Of a DNA stretch of 64,000 bases, positions 1 through 9,600 are shown piece after piece; positions within the stretch are counted from its first letter, which is position 1; every line of letters starts with the position of its first letter. The notes beneath the pieces are model-generated. The model was not told the DNA's origin. It did not search any database and worked only from the letters and a program-made list of their open reading frames with translations. Source of the DNA: Heloderma charlesbogerti (taxonomy: Eukaryota > Chordata > Lepidosauria > Squamata > Helodermatidae); NCBI GenBank assembly GCA_026122225.1, contig JANEZZ010003063.1, positions 434,001-498,000 of the forward strand. The letters run 5' to 3'. The translations under genes and the position numbers were made by a program.

Positions 1-325
1 CACCTTGAGAGACACTGGGATGGAGAAAAGCCGCCTTCCCCGCCTGGAGCTCTCCAGATGAGTTGGACTACAACTCCCATTTGCAGCAGGGCTGCTTTCA
101 CCATAAGTAGCCTCCTTTCCTATTCATAATATCAGTAGCCCTCTTTCATTCACAGTCGTGGAGTAGCCAGTTTATATGTCATGCACAATAATGAATACAC
201 AGAGCAGAAGGAGAAAGGGCAGCCAGCTGCTATTTCACAGTCATGCAGTCCACCTGCAACTTTGCAGTTGCGCAATACACCTACAGCTAAGGAATACACA
301 GTACTTCCCCAGTAAGAAGTAAATC

Positions 326-445
326 TCATAGAATCATAGAATAGGGTTGGAAGGGGCCTACAAGACCATCGAGTCCAACCCCCTGCTCAGTGCAGGAATC
401 CAAGTCAGAGCATCCCTGACAGATGGCTGTCCCGCCTCAATCAGG
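326..445 (-). mobile_element. CR1 LINE 3' tail fragment
   Basis: The stretch begins with the tandem 'atagaatcatagaat' motif on the plus strand, followed by 'ggttggaaggggcc' and 'gagtccaaccccctgctca'. This is the reverse complement of the 3' end of CR1 LINEs. The same tail ends the CR1 copies at 1335-2396 and 25095-25412 in plus orientation. Bases 1-325 before it hold no gene I recognise. Confidence 0.8.
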
Positions 446-673
446 GGAGTAAGCCCCACTGAGTTCAGTGGGACTTACTTTCAATAAGCCTTCATGGGGA
501 TCATGCTGCAGGACAGGGATTCACCCCAGTGCTGGATGAGAGGGGAGAGGTGTGGGGTAAACTACCTGGGCTTACTTCATGGCTTCCAGTAAACTTCCTT
601 GAGCAGGGGAGCATGGACAGGGATGGGGAACAACTCTTTCATTCGCTGAGCAGCACCTACGGGGTTGATGATG

Positions 674-803
674 TTTTCCAGGAAATTGGCTTTGGCCTGT
701 CAGGGGCACATGAAGCAAGAAAAGTGGGGTTTTAGGTAGTGCATACTCAGCTTTTCTTGCTTCGTGTGCCCCTGACAGGCCAAAGCTGATTTCATGAAAA
801 TTT
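674..803. repeat. MITE-like hairpin with 36-bp arms
   Basis: Positions 689-724 and 751-786 are reverse complements with a single mismatch. They begin with 'gctttggcctgtcagg' and enclose a 26-bp loop. Weaker complementarity extends the arms to about 674 and 803. No coding potential is assigned; open frames on both strands here are mirror images of the hairpin arms. Confidence 0.7.
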
Positions 804-889
804 GGATAATACTCCAGTGTGCTTCTCATTCCGTTGTCATAAAGATATCCCCACTGCCCCGGACTGTTTAACTTAGAAAAGAGGTGAGT

Positions 890-1330
890 AAGGGGAGACA
901 GAGGTGTATAAAACTGTGCATGGTGTAGAGAAAGAGGATAGGGAGACATTTTCCTCCCTCTCTCATAATACTAAAACCGGGGGTCATTCCATGAAGCTGA
1001 ATAGTGGGAAATTCAGGACAGATAAAAGGAAGTATTTCTTCACACAACACAGAGTTAAACAATGGAATTTCCTGCAACAAGTTGTAATGATGGCCACCAA
1101 TTTGGATGCCTTTAAAAGGGGATCAGACAAATTCCTGGAGGAGAAGGCTATCAATGGCTACTAGACCTGATGGCTACATGCTGCCTCCAGTATCAGAGGC
1201 AGTATGCCTATGTGCACCAGTTGCTGGGGAACATGGGTGGGAGGGTGCTGTTGCACTCTTGTTGTACTTGTGGGTTTCCCATATTGGGCATCTGGTTGGC
1301 CACTGTATAAACAGAACCCTGGAGTACACG
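890..1330 (+). mobile_element. CR1-type LINE C-terminal/3' fragment
   Basis: The translation contains a degenerate C-terminal LINE ORF signature (FFTQ, WNFLQQVVM, DAFKRGSDKF, INGY). It is followed by the 'tatcagaggcagtatgcctatg' region and the tail ending in 'gtggccactgt', shared with the copies at 15030-15540, 24288-24575 and 36603-36830. Confidence 0.7.
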
Positions 1331-1334
1331 ATCC

Positions 1335-2396
1335 GGTGGATCCACAGTTGGCTACAGAATTGGACTCAAAGGGTGCTTATCAATGGGAACTTCTCAAACT
1401 GGGGAGAGGTAACGAGTGGGGTACCGCAGGGCTCAGTCCTGGGCCCAGTGCTCTTCAATATTTTTATTAATGAGTTGGAGGAGGAGGTGCAGGGAATGCT
1501 GATCAAATTTGCAGATGACACAAAATTGGGCGGGATAGCTAACACTTTGGAAGACAGAAACAAAATTAAAAGTGATCTTGATAGGCTGGAGCACTGGGCG
1601 GAAAACAACAGAATGACATCTAATAGGGATCAATGCCAAGTTCTGTACCCAGGAAAAAGAAACCAAATGCACAGTTACAAGATGGGGGATACGTGGCTCA
1701 ACAACACTATAAACAAGAAGGATCTTGGAATTGTTGTCGATCACAAGCTGAATATGAGCCAACAATGTGATGTGGCTGCAAAAAAGGCAAATGCCATTTT
1801 GGGCTGCATTCATAGAAGCATAGCTTCCAAATCCCAGGAAGTACTAGTTCCCCTCTACTCAGCACTGGTTAGGCCTCATCTGGAGTACTGTGTCCAGTTC
1901 TGGGCACCGCACTTTAAGACGGATGCGGACAAACTGGAGAGGGTTCAGAGGAGGGCAACAACGATAATTAGGGGACTGGAAACAAAGCCCTATGAAGAGA
2001 GACTGAAAGCACTGGGCATGTTTAGCCTTGAGAAGAGAAGACTGAGGGGAGATATGATAGTACTCTTCAAGTACTTGAAAGGTTGTCACAGAGAGGAAGG
2101 CCAGGATTTCTTCTTGATCATCCCAGAATGCAGGACACGGAAGAATGGGCTCAAGTGACAGGAAGCCAGATTCCGGCTGAACATCAGGAAAAACTTCCTG
2201 ACTGTTACAGCAATATGACAATGGAACCAATTACCCAGGGAGGCGGTGGGCTCTCCCACACTGGAGGCATTGAAGACGAGGCTGGACAGCCATCTGTCAG
2301 GGATGCTCTGACTTGGATTCCTGCATTGAGCAGGGGGCTGGACTCGATGGCCTTGTAGGCCCCTTCCAACTCTACTCTTCTAGGATTCTACGGGCC
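1335..2396 (+). mobile_element. CR1 LINE reverse transcriptase fragment and 3' end
   Basis: The open frame carries the RT motif GVPQGSVLGP, then FADDTKLGG (the catalytic YADD-equivalent FADD) at about 1507-1530, and the CR1 signature YSALVRPHLEYC. The frame stops near 2156. The element ends in the CR1 3' tail 'ttgtaggccccttccaac'. It is 5' truncated and lacks the endonuclease domain. The minus-strand copy at 39447-40343 has nearly the same protein. Confidence 0.9.
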
Positions 2397-2562
2397 TTCG
2401 GTTTGATCCAGCAGGACTCTTTTTACGTTAACCTCTGATAATCTCTCCAATTGTGGCATATTGTGGTCCATGATACAACATATGGAGATGTGTACAAACC
2501 TTTGAAAAGATCTCAGAATGAGCACGTTGTGTGTGGTGGGGTTGGGGGTGGGTGCGGGGGCT

Positions 2563-3053
2563 ACAGGTTAGGGGAAGGAACAATGGGGTTAAACGGACAG
2601 GAGTTGTAGTTCAAGCCAGGCATTAGGAAATGTTTCCTAACTGTTAGATCAGGTCCATCAGAGAAAGCCGTTGCCTGGAGAAGAGTTCCTCAATATTTGG
2701 GCTGGTGTAGCCAACTGCAAGCCAAGCCTTGCATAACTATATTCCAGAAGGCAAGAGGAATCCAGGCCACAAATAAACCCCAACCAGCCACCTCTTTGGG
2801 CGTTGCGTATGTAAACCCCGTCTGTCCTTCTGGGAGTACGTTTTAATTTGCTTGGGGGAGAACCAGTTCTGCAAGGGCTCCGGCACAAGCTTGGCTTGCA
2901 ATTGGCTGCATCAGCACAACGTTTGCCACAGCTCCCTGGATCCTGGCTGCTCTGACCTCTTTGCTATGACAGCCTGATCCGACCTTTCCTAATGCCTGAC
3001 TTATTCTTCCGCCCTACTGCTCTTTGTCCTTTCCTCACAGGATCAAGGGAAGG
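2563..3053. repeat. 491-bp segment duplicated at 31149-31639 (copy A)
   Basis: The sequence matches 31149-31639 in the same orientation at a constant offset of 28,586, with no indel that I can see and only a few substitutions. Both copies contain the same 76-codon minus-strand open frame. The segment has an AATAAA at about 2771 and no recognised TIR or RT signature. It could be a solo LTR or another non-autonomous element. Confidence 0.8.
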
Positions 3054-3750
3054 AATGTTTCTCCTCACCCCCCTTATTTGGAGGTGTGCGTTTTTGTCAT
3101 GGATTTGTAGATTTCCCATTCAGTTGAAGGCATGTGGTCCCATTGTTTTATGGTTAAGGATTCCAGTGTGCCAGACTCAGAGAATTACGGGCATCTGCTA
3201 GAAGTGCTTACAGAGCAAGAGCTCCAGGTAACTCATGCAAGTGAGCCAAGTCACATGAGGAGGACAAAATATTCCTAATGAGGGTGACTTGAATATTTTC
3301 GCCTTGTAAACCATTCTGAGTTCTCTGGAAAAGTGGGCTGGAAATATTAATATGAATAAGCAAATAAATAGAGAGCTATATTGAATTATCAAAAACCCTG
3401 CTGGTTTAAGACCAGAGTTATGGCTATCTTATGTTGGTTCAAGCTCCACAAAGCCAGGAAACGGGAAGCTAAGGCTGATGCCTTAACTGACGTGCCTGGT
3501 GATCAGTGATGATGTTGTGCAATGTCACAAATTGTGCTTGCTTACAACTTACTCTCCATGCACCCACACTTTTCCTTGTTCTTTCAGGCCCAAATCCAGA
3601 TGGGGAGGATGGAGTATCTGGGGCCAGCAAAGATGCCCCACATTGTCCTGGCCCTGTATTGCCTTATGAAGCATCTGAGCCTTAGTGTATTGCGAAAAGA
3701 ATCCTCTAATGAGTTGACCCTTGCCAGATTGTTGCTTACCGCCCAATAGC
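3054..3750. other. Unassigned intergenic sequence
   Basis: No gene is supported. Open frames here are short, overlap on both strands and show no recognised domain, splice structure or repeat signature. Confidence 0.5.
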
Positions 3751-4705
3751 CAAAGCTCTCTCAGTGGTTCATAACATTAAAACCACAAAAATACAGCAGA
3801 AAATACAATATAAATTAGAATAGATTAAAACTACAGAATAAAAATACGACCAGAATAAAACCTAGCAGCTGTGCAGATATTTAAAGTCTAAAGCTAAAAA
3901 AACTGGAATGCTAAAATGCTAAAAATGCCTGGGAAAATAAAAAGGTCTTCACTTGGTGCCAGAAAGAGTACAACTTAGGTACTAGGCAAACCTCTCTACA
4001 ACCTCTTCATCCCAGAAGCTGCAGAAAAGGCCTTTTTCCTGGTAGCCACCTGCCTTGCCTCTTTGTCCGGGGCTCCTGGAGGAGGACTCCTGAAGAGGAT
4101 CTTAGGGTCCGGGCAGGTACATATGGGAGGATTCAATCCTTCAGATAACTTGGCTCAAGCCGTCTGGGCTTTGAATGTTAATTAAATGTTAATACAAGAA
4201 TTTTGAATCGGGCCCAGAAAGGAACTGGCAGTCAGTGCAACTGGAAAAGTACAGGCATAATGTGATCTTGTTGTCCAGTCCTTGTTAACAATCTCGCTAC
4301 CCTGTTTTGGACCAGCTGAAGTTTCTACACAGTTTTCAAAGGCAGCCCCACGTATAACGCATTGCAGTAATCCAGATGAGAGGTTATCAGACCGTGGATA
4401 ACTGTAGCTAGGCTATCTCTGTCCAGATAAGGGCATAGTTGGTATATCAGCCTAAGCAGATAAAAAGTGCTCCATGCCACTGAGTTCACCTGTGCCTCAA
4501 GCGACAGTACTGGGTCCAATAGCACCCCCAAACTACGAACGTGATCCTTTAGGGGGAGTGCAACCCCCTCCAGAACAGGCTGAACATCACCTAGCTGGGC
4601 AGACAGGGAGAGGGAGCCCTTTTCTAGCTGTAAGGCTAGATAATCACTAGGCATGTCAGTTAAGGCATCAGCCTTAGCTTCCCATTTCCTGGCTTTGTGG
4701 AGCTT
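3750..4705 (-). mobile_element. L2-like LINE, RT C-terminus and 3' region
   Basis: The minus strand at 4654-4325 encodes an RT C-terminal stretch with LKDHVRSLGVLLDP, YLDRDSLATVIHGL and SHLDYCNALYVGLPLK, typical of L2/CR1-group LINEs. The 3' portion (about 3750-3900) carries the A-rich segment beginning 'caatagccaaagctctct', also seen at 53915 and 61815. Confidence 0.8.
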
Positions 4706-5320
4706 GAGCCAACATGAGACAACCTTAACTCTGGTCTTAAACCAGCAGGTACTGGCAGCATTCTAGCTTCAGTGTGAAACTGAACATGTCTGACATAATT
4801 TTGCCAGCAGTCACTGCCATGGGCTTTCATGGGGCAGAAAAACCTTAGTAACTTTGGAAATGCTGCTCAGAACTTCACCAAACCAATGAAAGGCACATCT
4901 CCTCAAGAAACAAGAATAAGGCTCATAAGGCGTTTTCACCAACATCTGAAAGACGTATATGATATGCTGAGCTGCAGCTTGGAGTAAAAAGTACAAATGT
5001 GTCCATTCTCAGCACTTTTTAACTTGTGGTACCTGTGGCTATTGCTATTGGGTTGGTTTGAAATTTTGCACAATTGTAGACCTCATCAGATAGATCATGG
5101 GTGCCAAGTTACTAGCTCAACAGTAGAATTTTAAGGCTTATAATGGAGGAAACTTTCTTTTACGACTCAACTAAAAGGGCACTCCCATGCCCCTTCAATT
5201 AAATATATAATTAAGGGGGGCATGATAGAGAAGCATAGAATGAGCATGGCATGGAGAAAGTGGCTAGAGAAATATTTCCTGACGGTGTCTCATACTACTA
5301 CAGTTTGGGGCCAGCTTATC
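4706..5320. other. Unassigned intergenic sequence
   Basis: I see no exon, RNA gene or recognised repeat end. It lies between two L2-like fragments and may be old, decayed LINE sequence. Confidence 0.4.
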
Positions 5321-5324
5321 TGAA

Positions 5325-5830
5325 GGACCATCCACACTCATATCAACCTGCGTGAGCCTTGAGAATGGCTTCTGAGGTCCTGTTCACTGGTCTGGTGAGT
5401 ACCAGGGTCAGAGCCTTTTCTGTGGTAGCCCCATCACTTTTGAATTCCCTTCCCAGGGAGATATGTTTGGCCCCCCTCTATCGGTTTTTAGGTGAGCCCT
5501 AAAGTCTTTTTCATTCCAGTCAGCTTTTGAATGATTCTAGAACTGTTTTATGAACTTGAGCACGCTCCGGGAGAGAACGCAGGACAGGAAGGCCTGGCGT
5601 GCTATGGTCCATGGGGTCACGAAGAGTCGGACACGACTGAACGACTGAACAACAACAACAAGAACTGTTTTATTCTGCTGATACTGTTTTTATCTGCTGT
5701 TAGTATATTTTTAGATGTCTTTGTGTTTTGTATTTATGAATTTTGTGATTTTAAATGTATTGTTATGAATTTTGTGTTTTAATAATGTTGTGAGCCACCT
5801 TGGAAAGGGTAATCCTGACCTAGGGTGGCC
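5325..5830 (+). mobile_element. L2-like LINE 3' end interrupted by a BovB insertion
   Basis: The region from about 5395 decodes to the C-terminal LINE pattern (RAFSVVAPSL, NSLPRE). The 3' UTR, rich in 'tgttttta' and ending 'gtgagccaccttggaaag', resumes after the BovB piece at 5552-5660. The same type of tail occurs at about 58160-58370 and 62040-62110. Confidence 0.65.
5552..5660 (+). mobile_element. BovB LINE 3' fragment with 13-bp target duplication
   Basis: The 109-bp piece matches the 3' end of the large BovB copies ('gtccatggggtcacgaagag', then 'gaacgactgaac' and an (AAC)n tail). It is flanked by the perfect duplication AGAACTGTTTTAT at 5539-5551 and 5661-5673. This shows a 5'-truncated target-primed insertion into the L2-like 3' UTR. 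Confidence 0.9.
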
Positions 5831-6254
5831 AGGTGTCCTAGAAGGCAGTCCTCCCTTTAAAGGTGTCCTCTATCTGAAGGGCTGTCCAGTCCAAATCTAG
5901 TTTAAAGATAAAAGTCCATCAGAAGGGAGAGCAGGCCGGGGCCTTGATGTTTCCCAAGCATCGTTAGCACCTGGACAGCAGACCAAGCAAGGCACGCAGG
6001 TCACCTGGTCAGCCTGACCCCGTATATTGTATTCCAATATAAATTATAATTATTTATTTCTAAATTTGAATCTATATGTATCAGTTAGCATCTGCAAATG
6101 TTATGCAACTTGGTGTCCTCTGTTGATCTCTTTTTTGGTGATGCATTTCCTTTTTTTTGGCAATGTGTAAGTAGTCACCCTACAGGTGACCTATAAATAA
6201 TGATTTAAAAAAAATATATATAATGATATTAGTATCACAGGGCATGGTCTGAAG

Positions 6255-6412
6255 GCACATGAGGCAGCCATCTTGCCGAAGCTAAGCAGGTCTAGGTCTG
6301 GTCAGTGTTTGGAGGGGAGACCCCCTGGGAACCACATGTAGCCACCTTGAGCTCCACAGTGGAAGAAAGGTGGGATATAAGTGTAATAAATAAATAAAAT
6401 AAAATAAGGCTG
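6255..6412 (+). mobile_element. 5S rRNA-derived SINE
   Basis: The segment 'gaagctaagcaggtctagg', 'ctggtcagtgtttggagggg' and 'agaccccctgggaa' matches the 3' half of vertebrate 5S rRNA (internal promoter region). It is followed by a LINE-like tail 'aaaggtgggatataagtg' and an (AATAAA)n end. Decayed, and too short for a functional 5S gene. Confidence 0.7.
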
Positions 6413-6431
6413 AATATAATTTGCTGGGTGT

Positions 6432-6715
6432 ACATAAGAACGTAAGAAGAGCCGTGCTGGACCAGACCAAGGGATCAGACCAATTAGTCCAGCATTCTGT
6501 TCACACAGTGGCTGACCAGCTGTCAACGGGAGACCCACAGGGAAGACATGAGTGCAACAGCACCCTCCCACCCATGTTTCCCAGCAGCCGGTGTAGATAG
6601 GCACTCTGCCTCTGATACTGGAGGTATTCTGTTCACACAGTGGCCAGCCAGCCGCCCACGGGAAACCCACAAGCAGGACACGAGTGCAACAGCACCCTCC
6701 CGCCCATGAGTCCAA
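6432..6715 (-). mobile_element. CR1-type LINE tail, partly duplicated
   Basis: The stretch is the reverse complement of the tail at 15360-15540. The segment 'attctgttcacacagtggc' occurs twice (about 6494 and 6627), each followed by the 'gcaacagcaccctcccaccc' type sequence. This suggests a local duplication. Confidence 0.65.
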
Positions 6716-6984
6716 TGGATTCAATGGGATGTGTACAAGATGGCACGGCTAAGAGTTTCTTTTTTTATGAACCCCAGAAGACTTAAGGAAGAGCAATACA
6801 TTTGCGAATGAAGCCCTGACACTGAACTGCGGGAAATGATGCCAAGAGGAGGAGGAGGAGGAGGAGAATTGGGCAGTGAGTTGACTAGCTGCATTTTACA
6901 ACTTGCCACAGTGCAATAGTCAACACTTCGTAGACTGTGAGTACCAGGTTTAAGGTTTTGGTACTAGTGGTACTAGTGTACAAA

Positions 6985-7345
6985 GCCCTAAACAACGTGA
7001 GACCAAGATACTTGAGAGAGAGCGCCTTCCCCCTTACCAACCTGCCCCATCACTGAGGTCATCAGATGGGATGCTCCTGGTGGTTCCACATGGACCCATG
7101 GCCTGATTGGAGTCCACCGGAAGAAGAGCCTTCGGTGTGGCAGCCCCCTTTCTTTGGAACTCCCTGCCCCTGGAGGTCAGGCAGGCGCCAACACTGTGTT
7201 GCTTCCGGGACCTCCTGAAAACTGTTCTGTTCCAGGAAGCATTCCATAAATGACCAGCCACAGTTTTTATTGGCATTTTGCATTTCTTCTGTTCACCACT
7301 CTGGAATCTGTTTGGATGGGGAGCGGTATACAAATGTTGTCAATA
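6985..7345 (+). mobile_element. L2-like LINE 3' fragment
   Basis: The translation shows KALNNVRPRYLRERAFPL and, in a shifted frame, KKSLRCGSP, which is the degenerate L2-like C-terminus (‘fkALn..aPsYL’ region). It ends in the tail 'gagcggtatacaaatg' with a microsatellite in the A-rich end. Confidence 0.65.
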
Positions 7346-7351
7346 AATAAA

Positions 7352-7384
7352 TGGATGGATAGATAGATAGATAGATAGACAGAC

Positions 7385-7427
<43 letters not shown>

Positions 7428-7446
7428 CAGATAGATAGATAGATAG
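7352..7446. repeat. (GATA)n/(GACA)n microsatellite
   Basis: Uninterrupted tetranucleotide repeat of 'gata' with 'gaca' variants, at the A-rich end of the preceding LINE fragment. Confidence 0.95.
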
Positions 7447-7546
7447 TGGTAGTTGTGAGATAGGGCTCCATCACAGGGGCAGAGAATTCCACATCAATGC
7501 CAGTTCTTTCCCCATCCAGCATAATTGCAGGAATGGGTCATTCTCT

Positions 7547-8215
7547 TTAGATGGCTGCCCCCATCACGTTATTTTCCATTTCTTTTCTTCTCATGGGGGT
7601 GGTGATGCCGCTCAGCGGCATCGCCACCTTTCTGCGAAGAAGTATTACACGCGCTCGGGGTGTAGTGATAATTCCTCCCTGGGTCCTTCCTCTTTCTCTC
7701 CCCTTGCACACTACTGGTGGATGGGGACTGACACGCAGGCAGCCCCCCCCCCCCAATCTCCCCGGGCTCCTCACCTCCCCATTCAGTGTTTTTGACAATC
7801 TCTGCCATTTACTCAGCCATTTACTGGCTGGGAATGCATAGCAGGGGGGCGTCCCAGCAGGTCGGAAGGCCAGCACGCCGCTCTGCCGACCTGCCGCTCT
7901 GCTGCCTTGTTTGGAACACTGCAGGCCCAAAATGGCGAAGGCCCAAAATGGAGCAGGCAGGGGAAGGCGACACACCCCACAGCCCATCGTCACCACCTTC
8001 ACCATCATGGCCGCACCCCCAACAACCCCAAACAACCACCCACACACGCCAACACACAGCGGTTCATTCGCACTAGGGGAGAAATACATGGGGAAGTCAT
8101 GGCACTCGATTTGCACATATTTGGAAAAATACCACATTTTTTCTGTTTGAGGAAAACACAGGATAGGTGGGCGGAAGTGGTGGGATAATGACTGGAAGAT
8201 GACGACGTCATGGAA
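7547..8215. other. GC-rich unassigned sequence with small palindromes
   Basis: The stretch is richer in GC than its surroundings. It contains the palindrome 'ggtgatgccgctcagcggca' region (about 7602-7627) and 'gatgacgacgtcat' near its right edge. Several overlapping open frames on both strands show no known domain. It may be a non-autonomous DNA transposon, but I could not define its ends. Confidence 0.35.
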
Positions 8216-8759
8216 TGGATCCACACAATTCAGGGAGTGGCCAATCATGAAGGTGCAATAAACTGGAGGTGTCGAGATGACCATAGTCAGTGGGAAACTT
8301 TTGCATGCCCTGGGGGGTCCAGCCATTTAGTGTGCAGAAGCCATGGACACTGGAGATCTTGGGACCCAATCCACCGAAACATTCTCCTGTGCTGCTAGTC
8401 CCACTGAAATTAACAGGAGCCGTGTACACATCTCTTGTACATTTCAAGGGTGTTGCAGATGAGCGTCCCAGTGCATGATTCCCTTGGAACTTAGCAGTCA
8501 CTTTTTCCCTGCCGTATATGCAGCTTGTTGGGAGGTGTGCCAGCTGAGATCAGTCTCTGATCCAACAGGACAAAGGCTCCCCTATTGCCTCAGCCTTTCC
8601 CAACCTGAGACCCCGTTCCTAGCCTGGCCACCTGGGCTGTTTTGCAAGGAGGATTTTGGCAGTTCCTCTCCCCACATCCAACTGCTATCCCCCTGTTCCG
8701 TTGGACCCACAACAGGCATTTCCTGCAGGGGGAAGAGAAAACCACCCATGCATCCCTAG

Positions 8760-8764
8760 CCAAT
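8760..8764 (+). promoter_or_regulatory. CCAAT box of the cathelicidin gene
   Basis: CCAAT lies 43 bp upstream of a canonical TATA box and 112 bp before the ATG of the cathelicidin. The spacing is typical of a TATA-driven promoter. Confidence 0.55.
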
Positions 8765-8807
8765 GGGCAGTTGTCCCACTGGGGAGGAGGTCCCAGGAGA
8801 GGTGGGC

Positions 8808-8817
8808 TATAAATAAA
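8808..8817 (+). promoter_or_regulatory. TATA box of the cathelicidin gene
   Basis: The motif TATAAATAAA lies 69 bp upstream of the ATG at 8877. This predicts a transcription start near 8835-8840 and a 5' UTR of about 40 nt. Confidence 0.75.
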
Positions 8818-8876
8818 GCAGCCAGCACCCACATTCCCAACTTGGGCTGAACCTGAACTCCCAGAAGAGAGAGCTG

Positions 8877-9059
8877 ATGAAGAAGATGGAGGTCTGCTGT
8901 GCTGTGTTGCTGTTCGTCGGGGTGGTCACCGCGGCCCCCACCGTGACTACTCCCGTCAGCTACGATCAGGCGATCGCCTCTGCTGTTGACACCTACAACC
9001 AGGAGCAAAACCCCGAGTACATCTTCCGCCTGCTGGAGGCTGAGCCCCAGCCAGATTGG
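8877..9059 (+). CDS. CATH2: Cathelicidin exon 1 (signal peptide and start of cathelin domain)
   Basis: Sixty-one codons from ATG to the donor GG|gtgagt. The exon holds the hydrophobic signal segment and the first cathelin helix with SYDQAIASAVDTYNQ and the FRLLEAEPQPDW end, a hallmark of cathelicidin exon 1. A second in-frame ATG lies at codon 4. Confidence 0.93.
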
Positions 9060-9569
9060 GTGAGTAGCTCCATGACGTGGGTGCACGCATGTCCTGGCGT
9101 CGAGGTTGCCACAAACACTTTGTACGTGCAGCCACAGTTTCCCCAGGAAGGACGCTGTTCATGAGCCAAAGGTCAAGGCTCCCTTTGGTGTTCTGGGCAT
9201 GCAGGTGCTTGAACCTTGTGCATTCGCTGCAGGGCAGAGCCTGCCTGGTTTATTATTGCGCCTGCTTCGCTTGCAGCCCGCTCTGTTTGAAGGGCTTTGG
9301 ATCGAAGGGACACCAACTTCACACTCATAGATGGGAGGGTCCCTGAAGGGAACCCACTTCTTCTTATATAATAGTTTCGTAGAAGCTTCAAATGATGTAA
9401 CTAACACCTACACCAACCCTGTGAGGTAGGCCAGCATGATCACCTCTGTGTTAGCAGAGAGACCAAAGCCTTGCCTGTGTCTGCCTGGTGAATTTGAAGT
9501 GTGAGTAAAATTTGAACCAAGGGCTTCCCAAGTTGCATGCTTAGTCTGACTGTGGATTAGATTTGAGGG

Positions 9570-9600
<31 letters not shown>

